From assembly GCA_038501785.1 (NCBI GenBank), contig JBAMJR010000156.1, positions 218,501 to 282,500 of the forward strand: a stretch of 64,000 bases of DNA, written 5' to 3'. Both the position numbers and the translations under genes were made by a program. Shown here one piece after another: positions 9,860-20,720 of the stretch. A model generated the notes under the pieces. It worked only from the letters and a program-made list of their open reading frames with translations. It had not been told where the DNA came from and ran no database searches. The DNA comes from Myoxocephalus aenaeus. Taxonomy: Eukaryota > Chordata > Actinopteri > Perciformes > Cottidae. The stretch's first letter is position 1. Every line of letters begins with the position of its first letter.

Positions 9860-10640
9860 TGTTCTCACGCTAAACCTCTTCACCTCTGTCAAGTCCACCA
9901 TTCACACAGATAGAAAGGAAACACACACACAGGATGAGACCCAAACATCCCTGGCCCTGGACCAAGACAGCCTCAGGTGTTATGGCAGAGATGAAGAGGT
10001 TGAGCGTGACAATATCATTCAAAGTAACCAACGTCTGTTTTATCCCTTTTGACACATTTAAAAAAAAAAAAAAAAATTCATTGGAACATGACGCCTTCAG
10101 GTAATGATTGCACAATAACTAACCTAAACAAAGGGCGATGTAAACAGGGACAAAGGAAAATTCATTGGAAATTCTTTGACTTTAAGGGCTGGACTTATTA
10201 GAGTCTTTGAGACTGAGACTGATCCGTGAGAAGTAAAAACACAAGGACTGAGATCTAAACATCACTGGCCCTGGACCAAGAAAACTTCAGGTGTTATGGC
10301 AGAGATGAAGAGGTTGAGCTTGACAACTAAAGTGTGTTTTATCTGATTTACCAGTTCGGGGGGAAAAGGGACCGTCCTCTCACGCGTGTGTGAAGTATTT
10401 GGAAGAACAACAATTCTTTGGAACTCCTTCAGGTAATGATTGCACAATGACTGACCTGCTGGAAGGATGATGGTAACAGGTACGAGGCCTGAAGTGATCA
10501 AAAAAAGAACGGTAGCACTTTATAATAAGTACACACTATTTAGCATTAGTAAAGCATGAATAAACACTGAATTCATCATTTATAAAGCTTTATTCCAACA
10601 TGAACACTTATTAGTAACTCATTAGTATGCAATTCAGATG
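9860..10640. repeat. Tandem blocks shared with 31180-31540, 33890-34090 and 45230-45650
   Basis: Two diverged units (about 9880-10130 and 10240-10500) share ACTGGCCCTGGACCAAG- and GGTGTTATGGCAGAGATGAAGAGG-type blocks followed by CTTCAGGTAATGATTGCACAA. The same blocks occur inverted at 31180-31540 and 33890-34090 and in direct orientation at 45230-45500. They travel with the MABP-like gene flanks. No gene was recognised. Confidence 0.65.
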
Positions 10641-10651
10641 AGGTCACAGAA

Positions 10652-10800
10652 CATATGTATGTATGTATGTATGTATGTGTGTGTCTGATGTGTGTGTCCT
10701 TGTTTATGTGTTTCTGTGTGTGTGTGTCTGTATGTATGTGTGTATGTGCTTGTTTATATGTGTGTGTGCGTGTGTCTGTGTGTGTGTGTGTGTGTGTCAA
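10652..10800. repeat. (TATG)n/(TG)n microsatellite
   Basis: TATG tetranucleotides grade into interrupted TG repeats. The cysteine/valine-rich open frames here are artefacts of the repeat. Confidence 0.9.
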
Positions 10801-11207
10801 AGTTCTGCTCTCTTCATCACTGACTCGTCTTCCTCTCAGCGTTCCAAACACAAGGCTTGAAGATAGCAGCACAAATGAGGCTGAGAGAGAAGAGAGGACG
10901 AGGAGGACAAACCAGGGAGACCAGAGACATGAGCTGGTTGGACATCATCTATAGAGCTGAGAAAGGGACGTTGTGGACCTCTGTGAAAATAAAAATAAAA
11001 ATATTTCACTTTTATTACTTAAAATCTTAAGAATTTCTGATGATCTCAAAATGATTTAAAGAAAAGAAAAAAAGAGGAGGTCTTTCAAGCCAATAATTGT
11101 TCAGGTGTGCTGACAAGATCAGTCAGGTTTGACAAGATATGATTTTCTTTGGAATATGACTCATGACAGGAAATACATGAACAATGAGCTCCAGCGTCTC
11201 TGTTCTC

Positions 11208-11215
11208 TATATAAA
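11208..11215 (+). promoter_or_regulatory. TATA box of MABP-like gene copy A
   Basis: TATATAAA lies in the context TCTCTATATAAAGCCAG. It is about 30 bp upstream of the expected start of a short untranslated exon and is conserved, inverted, in copy B at 30048-30055. The preceding 10800-11200 is AT-rich; only about its last 70 bases are shared with copy B. Confidence 0.75.
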
Positions 11216-11239
11216 GCCAGCTGACCTGCAGTCATTACA

Positions 11240-11301
11240 ACAGAATCCAGAGGACCAGCTGACTTCTTCCTGCCGCTCTTTCATTGACTGTCAGCAGACA
11301 C
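11240..11301 (+). other. Untranslated exon 1 of MABP-like gene copy A
   Basis: The exon lies between the TATA box and a strong donor CAGACAC/GTAAGT at 11302. Its 5' edge is estimated from TATA spacing. It contains no ATG. The intron (11302-11561) ends CTTTTCTGCAG. The same exon and intron edges are present in copy B, so both genes use a one-intron structure with the whole coding region in exon 2. Confidence 0.65.
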
Positions 11302-11570
11302 GTAAGTCTTCAAGACTGTATTGTTGTCTTGTTGTGGAACAAACAGTTTGCTATTTCAGATCTTACTCTATTATATTCACTGTGAGGAGTGTACATGGTG
11401 GTAGTGTACATGCACATTTAAAAAGTAGTTTATTTTAGATGTCATTATGGTGATCCATATTTAAGTCCTGATATTTTAATTTGTAGTGATAATATTGGAG
11501 CTCACCTGAAGACACAAAGACATGCTGCTAACTGTTTATTCACGATGTGTCTTTTCTGCAGTTACCCACC

Positions 11571-12440
11571 ATGACCACCTACATCTCTGAACTTGATGTG
11601 TCCCAGAATGATGATCAAAAGCAAAGTCTCATAGAGAGGGGCTTCAAGCAAATCCCTACTGACCTGAACACAGGAGCAGGTGGAAATCAGATCTATCTTT
11701 GGTACAAAAAGGGGCATAAACCAATCACCAGGATTCAGGTTTCATTCAACGATGAAATGGCTACTGGATTGATCAATGCAGGGTACAAAAAGAGCAATAA
11801 AGATCTCAATGATGGAGCAGGAGGTGATGACATCAACATTTGGTACTACAAGGGCTCTGGAGAGTATGATACTCCCATAGTGGACATTACTTTCAGTTGT
11901 GATTTAAAAGGTGAAGTTTCAAACTTTCGCTTAGGCTGGGAGAAACTGGCCTGTGATCTGACCCGCGGTCCCGACGAAAGCCGTTTCTATATCTGGGTGA
12001 AGAGAGAGAAACAAACCTACATCTGCGACATCACTGCCACTGATTCCTACGGATCAGACACCGACCTGTTGAAGAGCGGTTACACCCGTGTGGATGAAAA
12101 TACTAACAGGGGAGCAGGAGGATCTTTCGTCTTCATCTGGTACCGTCAGACCACCGACCCCAAGCGTGCACTCACTGATCTGCAGGTCTCCATCAGCAAC
12201 GAGGAGTCTATTGCCTTCCAGCAGCAAGGTTTCACATCTGTGAATGTCAACCTCAACGATAAAACAGGTGGTAACCCAGTGTACGTGTGGTACAAGAAGG
12301 GGGGATCCAAGAATCCCATTAAGACCATCGACCTCCTTCTCAACAGAGATTTGATCAACGATTACAGCGAGGCTGGTCTCATTGTTATCGTTAAAAATCT
12401 CAATTCAGGCTACACTTTGTTCCTCTCTGTGTATCAGTGA
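11571..12440 (+). CDS. MABP-like six-repeat protein, copy A (289 aa)
   Basis: The protein has six repeats of about 48-50 residues centred on a motif of the form DLNxGAGGxxIYLWYK, at residues 31-46, 78-93, 129-144, 177-192, 227-242 and 277 to the end. The motif resembles that of the MABP beta-prism domain known from MVB12 and DENN proteins, where three such repeats make one prism; six would give two prisms. I infer a soluble, non-enzymatic, possibly lipid- or glycan-binding protein. There is no signal peptide or membrane segment. Repeats 3 and 6 have lost the GAGG core, and repeat 6 is shortened relative to copy B, so A is the more diverged copy. The ATG at 11571 follows the acceptor by 9 bases; the frame open further upstream is intron. 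The fold assignment is moderate and no function is known. Confidence 0.8.
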   Translation: MTTYISELDVSQNDDQKQSLIERGFKQIPTDLNTGAGGNQIYLWYKKGHKPITRIQVSFNDEMATGLINAGYKKSNKDLNDGAGGDDINIWYYKGSGEYDTPIVDITFSCDLKGEVSNFRLGWEKLACDLTRGPDESRFYIWVKREKQTYICDITATDSYGSDTDLLKSGYTRVDENTNRGAGGSFVFIWYRQTTDPKRALTDLQVSISNEESIAFQQQGFTSVNVNLNDKTGGNPVYVWYKKGGSKNPIKTIDLLLNRDLINDYSEAGLIVIVKNLNSGYTLFLSVYQ

Positions 12441-12563
12441 GAGCAAAAAGCCTTCTTCATGGCAGCAGAGCTGAGAGTTCCCAACACTCACTGAAGCGTT
12501 AAGTCCAGCCATGCGGTTAAATCTGTTTGGTGACGGCCTCTTTAACTTTTTTCTCTTTTTTTA

Positions 12564-12569
12564 AATAAA
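12564..12569 (+). promoter_or_regulatory. Possible proximal poly(A) signal of copy A
   Basis: AATAAA lies 124 bp after the stop codon, in a segment (about 12505-12600) that looks like a tandem duplicate of 12690-12760 and is absent from copy B. In copy B the signal lies further downstream; its equivalent for copy A is now beyond the gypsy insertion at 20431. This internal site would let copy A terminate before the retrotransposon. Confidence 0.5.
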
Positions 12570-12770
12570 AATGATGATTCCTCATTTTAAAGTCACTCAA
12601 TAATATGACAAAGTATCATAATGGTTTATGGGTTTTAATGTTAAAGTGTTCTGTGAGAGAATAAGAGATAGATATAGAAAGGCATAGTCCAACAATGTTG
12701 TTAAATCATTTTGGTGATGGTCTCCTTCACTTTTCCTCTTTTTCACTATGAAACAATGTGATAGTTATAT

Positions 12771-12874
12771 TGTAAAGACCGCATAGGCCTGCCTTTGGTA
12801 CAGCCCTACTAAAAGAGGAAACCTGGTGGTTTATTTTCTTTTATACATAAGCGCTGTGCCTGGAATGTTATCGG
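12771..12874 (+). mobile_element. Ty3/gypsy 5' LTR, first 104 bp
   Basis: The LTR begins TGTAAAGACCGC directly after ATAT (12767-12770), the left half of the target duplication. It is identical to the start of the 3' LTR at 19470 and stops at TTATCGG, where another transposon begins. Confidence 0.9.
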
Positions 12875-14176
12875 CAGTGGCGGTGCGTCAATAGAGGGCG
12901 CTAGGGCGCCGCCCCTCCTAAAATTTTGCGATGAAAAAAAAAAAAGAAGAAAAAAAATATATAATATATACTGTCAAAAAACATTATATATCAAATAATT
13001 TAAATAAGAAATATACCGTGTTGACGCGCTAAATGTGTGTGGGAGACCGTAAGCCCCTGTCAACAACCACTTAAGTTAAATATAATATATCGCCATTCAT
13101 CATTACTGAGAAAAGCCCCTCCCCTCTCGGGGCGCCGGCCAAATGTGTGTCTATGGAAAGCTAACAAACATTTCACCCTCGTGACGGCAAGGACAGCTTC
13201 TCATTGGCGGATGAAACGTGAATCTTCGGGCGCACGAATCTGCGCCCTAGCCAATGACATCGTTTCTTATTGCAACGTGGTTGGACTATTCGTCCAATCA
13301 GAGACCTTTATCATTCCCTCACACCACATATAGCTCCCACGTAGCTACGCGAGCAACACAGCTAGCAGAGACTTTGATTATGTTAGTATGGCGACTGAAA
13401 ACTCTGTGGTATCTCTACGCGAAACACCTTTCAATCCACGATCAGATGTTGACAAGAAGAGGCTGAAAGAGTTGGGACCCGAACGTCCGGATTTAAATAT
13501 TCAGCAGCAAAGCAGTGAAGCTACATGCACCAAGCTACATGCTAACCGGAGCTGCTAGCTGGAGGCTCCGTGTGCAGTGGCTCTGAGCAGCCGAGGAAGC
13601 GCCGGGCTGTGAAGGAAGATGAGCTTGAAGGATTGCTGCAGAGGTGAGTGTCAAAATCAGCAGATGCCTGTGTTAGAGTTTAATGTTTTATCTTTCCCAC
13701 AGCAGAACACATGTTGGACATTGTTAGATTTGGGTGGATATCATATCAGGCTATAACTTTATCTAAAATACCAATTCAACCCCCAACAAGTTAGTGTGTG
13801 TGCGTGTGTGCGTGTGCGTGTGTGCGTGTGTGTGCGCGTGCATGTGTGTGTGTGTGTGTGTGTGCGTGTGTGTCATAGCTACATCCATCAAGGTGGCTCC
13901 TGGCCTTTTGTCTATGTTGCTGAGCCATCAAGACACACAAAACATAGTTTTTTGTCTGTAGTATGAAGCCTGTTTGTAGTAGATATTTCCCCACAACTTA
14001 TCTTACTGTCTCTGTCTCTCTCTATATATTTATCTGTAGGTTTGTGACACCATACTTGGACACACCAGGGAACGCTTTGCCTTCAAAGACCACCTCACCA
14101 GTGCCACCTTACTGCAGGGCCCCCAGTTTGAATGCTACGTCAATGTATTCCCTGAAGTTGCTCTGGCCACCACATT
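12875..14176 (+). mobile_element. hAT-like element nested in the gypsy 5' LTR, one end deleted
   Basis: The element begins CAGTGGCGGTGCGTC and matches, inverted, the element at 45958-47472, with a shared GGGCGCTAGGGCGCC region. On the + strand, an ATG at 13389 opens a frame starting MATENSVVSLRETPFNP and containing KELGPERPDLNIQQQ. This resembles the N-terminus of DUF4371/ZMYM1-type hAT transposases, followed by a donor-like GTGAGT near 13644. Near the far end a C-terminal piece is readable (about 14040-14175). The middle of the transposase is missing, so the element is non-autonomous. About 215 bp of its far end and 147 bp of the LTR are deleted. A (GT)n tract lies at 13794-13872. Confidence 0.75.
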
Positions 14177-14709
14177 GACAGCGCTCAGTGGATGCAGGAC
14201 GGCACTACGGCGACTGCCCTGTGGGATTGTACGAACCCAGCGGGGGGTGGAATTGTTACAGAGGACTGCGCCGAAAGCCGAAGCACTGGGCCCAGCTGCT
14301 GGAAGGACTGCCGTAAGGTAGCGCGGGGCAGGCGGACGCGGCGACTTTCTCTCGCCACGTCTCCGCCCGACGCGGAGCTGTGCGCGCCGACTTTGGGGGG
14401 GGGGGATTTCTTTCGTCTCTGGACGCATCTTCCAGGACGCTGAATCGCTGCGGGACTGTTGGGAGCTGGGGATTAAGTTGTGTTTTGGGGGAGGGGGGAA
14501 TTGTTTGTGTTATGTGGCTTGCTTTGTGGCATTGAATTTAATTTGGTGAATAATACCCGGACTGACAACTGACTGTTGGTTTTCGTGTGTTTTTGTTGCG
14601 CAATCCGGTGGCAGCTTTTGACAGGTATTAGCAACAGATCCGCCCATGTCCTTTTAATTTAGCGTTGTGCTTTTCCCCCTCTATCTAAAGCTGAGGGCGA
14701 ATTGTTACA
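14177..14709 (+). mobile_element. Ty3/gypsy 5' LTR, remainder
   Basis: The sequence is base-for-base the same length as 19721-20253 of the 3' LTR, including an 11-base G run, and ends GAATTGTTACA. Adding 104 bp, this 533 bp and the 147 bp deletion gives exactly the 784 bp of the 3' LTR, so there are no other length changes. A candidate primer-binding region starts at 14710; I do not assign its tRNA. The leader 14710-15083 shows no other feature. Confidence 0.92.
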
Positions 14710-15083
14710 GAGTGGTGGCCAGTATGGGGACCTGGAGGATTAGTTAGTTGTGATATTTGTGTTAATTGTTTGCTGCTTAACCTATTTTTAGTTTGAGTGT
14801 TTTTGTTTTACACCAAGCCAGTTACAGTTGTAGTACTTGTGGCTGTGCGAATAATATAAGTATGGCCCTGGTGAGGTGTGCATTCTAACAAAATTGCATT
14901 TAATTGTTCCACAACAATTGTTTTTTTTTGATGAATGTGTTTAGATGTTAGTGCGTAGACTGTAGTACCCGTCACACAGCCAACACAATACACGTAGCAT
15001 AACAAACACCCCACATCCATATTGTCCCTGATAGCATAGCCACATCTCCATACATGTACGGCATGAGCCACCGGGCGGCAGCC

Positions 15084-18000
15084 ATGGATGGTGGGACACC
15101 TGAAGAAGATGCATCTCCCTTCTCAGAGTCAGACCAAGATGCTAGCCCGCTTGCTGGTGCTGAGGCTGATCTGGAGGCTGACCCTTACCGTCACATCACC
15201 TCTAGACACAATCAAAGTGGCGTCTTAGAGTTGACCAGCCGGTTGGAGTCTATGTATCTTGAGCCGTCGGAGCAGGAGCTTCAACGGCCTGAGGAGGAGG
15301 AGGATGATGAGGTTGTGGCACTCAGAGAGCAGCTTCAAGACCTCCACTTAAGGGTTGACACCCTAGAGAATCGACTCAAAGAAGCAGGTGACAGCACACT
15401 CAATCGGGAAGAGGGGCTCAGGTCGGCCATTGGGACCATGGCAGAGGCGGCTAAAGGCTATGTCGACGCACGGCTGCAGTGCTTGGACCGAACCATAGTG
15501 GCATGTCTGGAACGGAGGGATACCCGATGGGAACAAGAGCTGAAGAAAGCCCTTAAGAAGAATAGTCTCTCTTGGAGGCCAGCCAGCTTTTCCACTCCTG
15601 CAGGGGCGCCGCTCGACAGCCGGCAGAGGGCTGGGGACAGTACAGGTCTCACATCCCTGCCTGCGGCGATGGGCAGGTTACCCGTCAGAATGGATTTTCC
15701 CCAGTTCGGTGTGTCAAGAAGTTCTACAGATGTCACAGACTTTATTGAGCAGTGCGAGAATTTTCTCACCCTTAGACCCTTAAGTGATGTTGAACTCGTA
15801 GGCACGCTCAATGCAGTGCTAAAGGGCCCAGCACGGAGCTGGTGGCTGGCAGCCCGCGGCAAGATATCCAATTGGGCAAAGTTCAAAGGGGCTTTCCTTG
15901 AAGCTTTCCTGCCCACCGACTATCAGTCGGAAATTGAGGAGCAACTACGCGCAAATGTGCAAGCACACACCCAGTGCCTGAGGGACTTTGCTTATGATCA
16001 TCGGGCGCTCTGCCTGAAATGGAGACCCGAGATGTCTGAGGAGGAGATGGTGCGGCGTATCCTCAGGGCCTGTAATCCGAGGTTGGCAAGTGGCCTACGC
16101 GGCATCGTCACTACGGTGGACCAAGTGGTCAAGGTGGGCTCCCTGATTGAAAAGGACTGGAGTAACTCTAAAGATTACTGGAGCAGAACACAGCAGGCAA
16201 CCCCTTCAGAGCACCCTGCCAAGAAACCCAACAAGAAATCTGAACATGGGCAAGGCCGGGGGCACGGCGCAGAGGTAGCCTCGGTGCTAGGGGTTCCCAC
16301 TCTCCTAGTGGTGCCAATAGAGATCCGAGGCTTACGAGGTGACGCGGTACTCGACTCAGGTTGCACTTACTCCTTAATGAGTAGAACGCTGTGGGGCAGC
16401 ATTAGGACGGCGGGGGAGACATTAGGTGCAAGTGAGATCCCTAAGTTTATTATGGCCAATGGGCAAGAGAGCCAGGCATTAGGTAGAACCGTCTTGCTCC
16501 TTAACATCCATGATACCCCCATAACTGTTAGCGTACATGTGCTCGGCGACGACCAGTTATGCATGCCATTACTGCTCGGCCTGGACTTTATGTGTGCAAG
16601 CCAGATTATCTTAAAGCCCCACCGGAGAAAATATGGCATGCCCGGGGGAAGGGAGTATACATTCTTACCCAAGACCCGTGAGGCACTGAAATGGAGTCAT
16701 GCAGAGCCTGCAGTCAACTTCTACATGGCAGTGATGGAAGACGCCAACGTGAAACCGCCGGCAGTTCCGCTGTGGGAGGCTCAACCGGAGGTGGTCAGGC
16801 CGCTGTTGCAGAAGTGGTCTACGGTGTGGACAGAGGCTACTGGTGCCACCGACGTTGCAAGGCATACAATCTGGACGGCGGACGAGGTGCCAATACGAAG
16901 GAGAGCCTACCGAGTGTCGCCACAGAAGCAAGCCATTATAGAGGGACTACTTAACAAGATGCTAAGTGGTGGCGTCATTGAACCATCCTCTTCTGCATGG
17001 GCCTCCCCGGTGGTTTTGACCCCGAGGAAAGATGGGACACCACGTTTCTGTGTGGACTACAGGGGAGTTAACGCCAAAACCCACCATGATGCCTACCCAG
17101 TGCCGCTGGTGCATGAAATTTTGGAGTCCTTGCAGGGGGCTCAGTACTTCAGCTCCCTAGACCTCCGGAGTGGATACTGGCAGGTGGCGATGGATGCGGA
17201 GAGCAAGCAGAAGACCGCCATGATCACCCATCTCGGCCTATTCCAGTTCAAGGTCATGCCATTCGGTTTGCGGAATGCAGGCGCCACCTTTCAGAGGCTG
17301 ATGGAAAGAGTCCTGGGGGAGTTGAAAGGCAAGATCTGCTTTGTCTATATAGACGATATTATTGTCTTTTCTCCGACACAAGATCAGCACCTGCGAGACC
17401 TCGAGGCAGTGTTCCAGAAACTCCATCAGGCTCACCTGACCCTCAATGTAAAAAAATGCCATCTTCTCCAGACGCAACTCACCTTTCTTGGGCACGTAGT
17501 CTCCGGGAAAGGGGTGGAAGTTGACCGCTCAAAAGTGGATGCCATCGCAGCCTACCCAGCTCCCACGGACTTGAAAAGTCTCCAGAGGTTCCTGGGTCTA
17601 GTGGGCTGGTACCACAAGTTCATCCCAAGGCTGGCTGACATTGTGGCCCCACTCAACAACCTGAAGAGAAAAGGGGTATTGTGGGAGTGGACCGCAACCT
17701 GCCAGGCCGCCTTTGAACAGCTGAAGGATCGGCTACAGACATCACCGGTGCTGGCTCAGCCAAGGCCCCACCTTCCTTTCCAAGTTCACTGTGACGCTAG
17801 TGGGGTGGGTCTTGGAGCCGTACTGATGCAGACCATTGAGGGCGACGAAAGAGTCATCGCCTTCGCGTCACGGGCTCTTCAGGGGGCTGAATTGAGGTAT
17901 TCCACCTCGGAGCAGGAATGCCTGGCGGCTGTGTGGGCGGTGGAAAAGTGGCGTCATTTCCTTGAAGGAGAGACCTTTGATGTGTTCACAGACCACAGTG

Positions 18001-18176
18001 CTCTGGCCTGGGCCTTCAACTGTCCCAAAGCGACATCACGGCTCACCAGATGGACTCTGCGCCTGCAGGCATTCTCTTTCCGAGTTCAGTACAAGAAGGG
18101 TTGCTGCAACGTTGTTCCGGATGCGCTGTCCCGTGCACCACCTCCACCACAAGAAGGTAGTGTGTGTGTGTGGCTG
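15084..18176 (+). pseudogene. Ty3/gypsy gag-protease-RT-RNase H open frame
   Basis: This is one continuous frame with no gag/pol shift. The best start is the ATG at 15084 (residue 11 of the longest frame), in a strong GCCATGG context. Order of domains: an acidic, coiled-coil-like N-terminus; a retrotransposon gag domain around residues 215-360 without a visible CCHC knuckle; an aspartic protease with DSGCTYSL near residue 434; reverse transcriptase with FCVDYRGVN and YIDD at 765-768; and RNase H with HCDASGVGLGAVL and TDHSALAWAF. The frame is lost at a short TG repeat near 18160-18175 and runs on out of frame to 18371. The catalytic motifs look intact, so the element is young. An extra TG unit, real or a sequencing error, would explain the break. 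Confidence 0.9.
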
Positions 18177-18775
18177 TTGCCAAAACTCGCTGGTCCGATC
18201 TACCCAGTTCCATGCAGGTCATTGAAGAGGCCCAGCAAACTGACGCGTTATGCCAAGAGCTTAATCCGACAGTTTGCCAGCCCACACCCGGCCGTATTCA
18301 CTATGACCTACAACAAGGAGTGTTGTATCGGGGTGTACCGTCCAAATACGGAGGATTCAACTATCAACTAGTTGTTCCGGCCGTGCTAGCCCCGGAGTTT
18401 CTGGCCTACTTCCATGATAGCCCCTTTGGAGGGCATTTAGGAAGGATGAAGACACTCTTAAGAATCCTAGAGGTGGCATGGTGGCCAACGGTCCGTAAGG
18501 ATGTGTGGGGGCATGTTCGGGCCTGTCTCACGTGTCAGCAGTATAAGGCCTCTAACACCAAGCCGGCTGGACAGCTTCAGACGACTGAGGTCAACCAACC
18601 CGGGGAGATGTTAGGCGTGGACTTCATGGGGCCCTTCCCACTCAGCAAGTCCCGGAATTCAGTCCTGATGGTGGTGGTGGACTACTACACTAAGTGGGTA
18701 GAGCTTTTTGCTCTGAAAGATGCAAAAACGCCAAAGGTCTGCCAGGTTTTGAAAAATGACATCTTCACCCGCTGG
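18177..18775 (+). pseudogene. Ty3/gypsy integrase, N-terminal and core part
   Basis: In a second frame the polyprotein continues with the zinc-binding HHCC region (HDSPFGGHLGRMKTL and CLTCQQYK) and the start of the catalytic core (GEMLGVDFMGPFP, carrying the first Asp). This frame is lost at a run of seven G at 18773-18780. Both breaks in this element fall in simple repeats. Confidence 0.85.
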
Positions 18776-19511
18776 GGGGGTACCGGCGTACCTGGTCTCG
18801 GATCGGGGACCCCAATTCACGAGCCATCTAATGTCCAGCCTGTGTGAGACCTGGGGCGTGACGCAAAAGCTCACTACGGCTTACCATCCCCAGACGAATC
18901 TGACGGAGAGGGTCAACAGGACGCTGAAGACCATGATCGCCTCCTTTGTAGGGGACCACCACCAAGACTGGGACCGGTGGTTGCCGGAGTTCCGACTGGC
19001 TATCAACACGGCGGTACATGAGACTACTGGCGTAACCCCTGCAGTGTTGGCTCTGGGCCGCAACGTCAGGGGCCCGCTGGAGCGTCTCTTGCACCAGACC
19101 CCTGCACCCAACACGTCCACATACAACATGCTACACACGCACACACAAATGTTAAAGGAGGTCGAAAGACATGTTGGTGTGGCCAAGGCCAGACAAGCCA
19201 GGTACTACAATGCGCGCCGCAGAGATGTACACTTTGGGGTGGGCGATCTGGTCTGGGTTAGGTCACATCCACTGTCTAAAGCCTCAGACAAATTCTCTGC
19301 CAAATTTGCACCCAAATGGTTAGGGCCTGTCAGGGTAGAGAAGAAGTTAGGTCCTGTAAACTACCGTGTTCAATGGTTGACTGGTAAGATGAAGGTGGAC
19401 AGTGTAAATGTGGTTGACATGAAACCTTATTATGGCCCCGATAAGCCGCTGGCTGGGGGGGGGGGGGAATGTAAAGACCGCATAGGCCTGCCTTTGGTAC
19501 AGCCCTACTAA
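18776..19511 (+). pseudogene. Ty3/gypsy integrase, distal core and C-terminal domain
   Basis: The third frame carries the rest of the integrase core (SDRGPQFTSHLM with the second Asp, and AYHPQTNLTERVNRTLKTM with the catalytic Glu). A basic C-terminal domain follows, with a WLGPVRVEKKLGPVNYRVQW motif. The stop codon lies about 40 bp inside the 3' LTR. The whole pol is present, in three frames. Confidence 0.85.
19455..19469 (+). promoter_or_regulatory. Polypurine tract of the gypsy element
   Basis: A run of 13 G followed by AA directly abuts the TG of the 3' LTR. This is the expected position and composition for the plus-strand primer, though it is unusually pure in G. Confidence 0.8.
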
Positions 19512-20253
19512 AAGAGGAAACCTGGTGGTTTATTTTCTTTTATACATAAGCGCTGTGCCTGGAATGTTATCGGTGGCCTGAACAGGGACACGGGTTTAAA
19601 TGGGACCGTTTATTATTTGTTATTGTTATTACTTTTATTTTGGCGTGGGTATTTAAGGTGCGCGAGGGGAAGTGTCGCGAGAGCTTTTTGTTTTCTGGTC
19701 GGAGTTCAGACGCGCCGGCAGACAGCGCTCAGTGGATGCAGGACGGCACTACGGCGACTGCCCTGTGGGATTGTACGAACCCAGCGGGGGGTGGAATTGT
19801 TACAGAGGACTGCGCCGAAAGCCGAAGCACTGGGCCCAGCTGCTGGAAGGACTGCCGTAAGGTAGCGCGGGGCAGGCGGACGCGGCGACTTTCTCTCGCC
19901 ACGTCTCCGCCCGACGCGGAGCTGTGCGCGCCGACTTTGGGGGGGGGGGATTTCTTTCGTCTCTGGACGCATCTTCCAGGACGCTGAATCGCTGCGGGAC
20001 TGTTGGGAGCTGGGGATTAAGTTGTGTTTTGGGGGAGGGGGGAATTGTTTGTGTTATGTGGCTTGCTTTGTGGCATTGAATTTAATTTGGTGAATAATAC
20101 CCGGACTGACAACTGACTGTTGGTTTTCGTGTGTTTTTGTTGCGCAATCCGGTGGCAGCTTTTGACAGGTATTAGCAACAGATCCGCCCATGTCCTTTTA
20201 ATTTAGCGTTGTGCTTTTCCCCCTCTATCTAAAGCTGAGGGCGAATTGTTACA
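19470..20253 (+). mobile_element. Ty3/gypsy 3' LTR (784 bp)
   Basis: It begins TGTAAAGACC and ends TTGTTACA, and is followed by ATAT (20254-20257), the right half of a 4-bp target duplication. It is identical as far as I can read to the retained parts of the 5' LTR, which implies recent insertion. Copy B's 3' flank at about 28687-28702 holds the uninterrupted site with a single ATAT. Confidence 0.93.
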
Positions 20254-20257
20254 ATAT

Positions 20258-20720
20258 TACAGTAATACTACTGGTAATATCAGAAAGTATCAATAGTATA
20301 TGATTTCTCTCGTTAAACCTGATCAATCAAATCAATCAAACTATTTCAAATATGTTTTGTTCAACATTGTAAATGAAAGATTGAATATTAATCATCTGTA
20401 TCACTTTATTCTGCACATTTCCTGCTTTTCAATAAAGACAACTCTGCATGTGAAGTGTGTTTGCTTCATTCTCTATAGAAAGTTGACTTTGAGTGTTTTC
20501 ATGTGTTTCATCACCTTAGTTCCATCACTGTTATCATGCTGACAAATCATTCATCAAACTGATAACAGTGATGTTCTGGACTCAGTGGTGGAAGAAGTAC
20601 TCAGATCTTTGACTCAAGTCAAAGTAGCAGTACCACAGTGTAGAAATACTAGTACAAGTCCTGCATAAGAAAATGTACTAAAGTTAAAGTCAAAACATAC
20701 TCTAAATCAATCAATGAAGT
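20258..20720 (+). other. Displaced 3' UTR and flank of MABP-like copy A
   Basis: The sequence continues the homology to copy B's 3' flank beyond the gypsy insertion. It includes AATAAA at 20431-20436 in the context TTTTCAATAAAGACAACTC, the poly(A) signal conserved in copies B and C. From 20583 it carries the end of a fish hAT-type MITE (CAGTGGTGGAAGAAGTACTC) shared by all family flanks. Confidence 0.75.

Noticed and set aside
10576..10954. Cysteine/valine-rich frames that look like small secreted cysteine-rich peptides
   Set aside because: They are translations of TG/TATG microsatellite. Similar frames occur at every CA or TG tract (23.0, 34.2, 43.6, 46.5 kb).
11547..11570. Earlier in-frame ATG that would add eight residues to copy A
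   Set aside because: It lies in the intron, before the CTTTTCTGCAG acceptor. Copy B has the same arrangement.
14192..14443. Open frames in the 5' LTR repeated at 19640-19987
   Set aside because: They are identical because they lie in the two LTRs. They are GC-rich chance frames in regulatory sequence.
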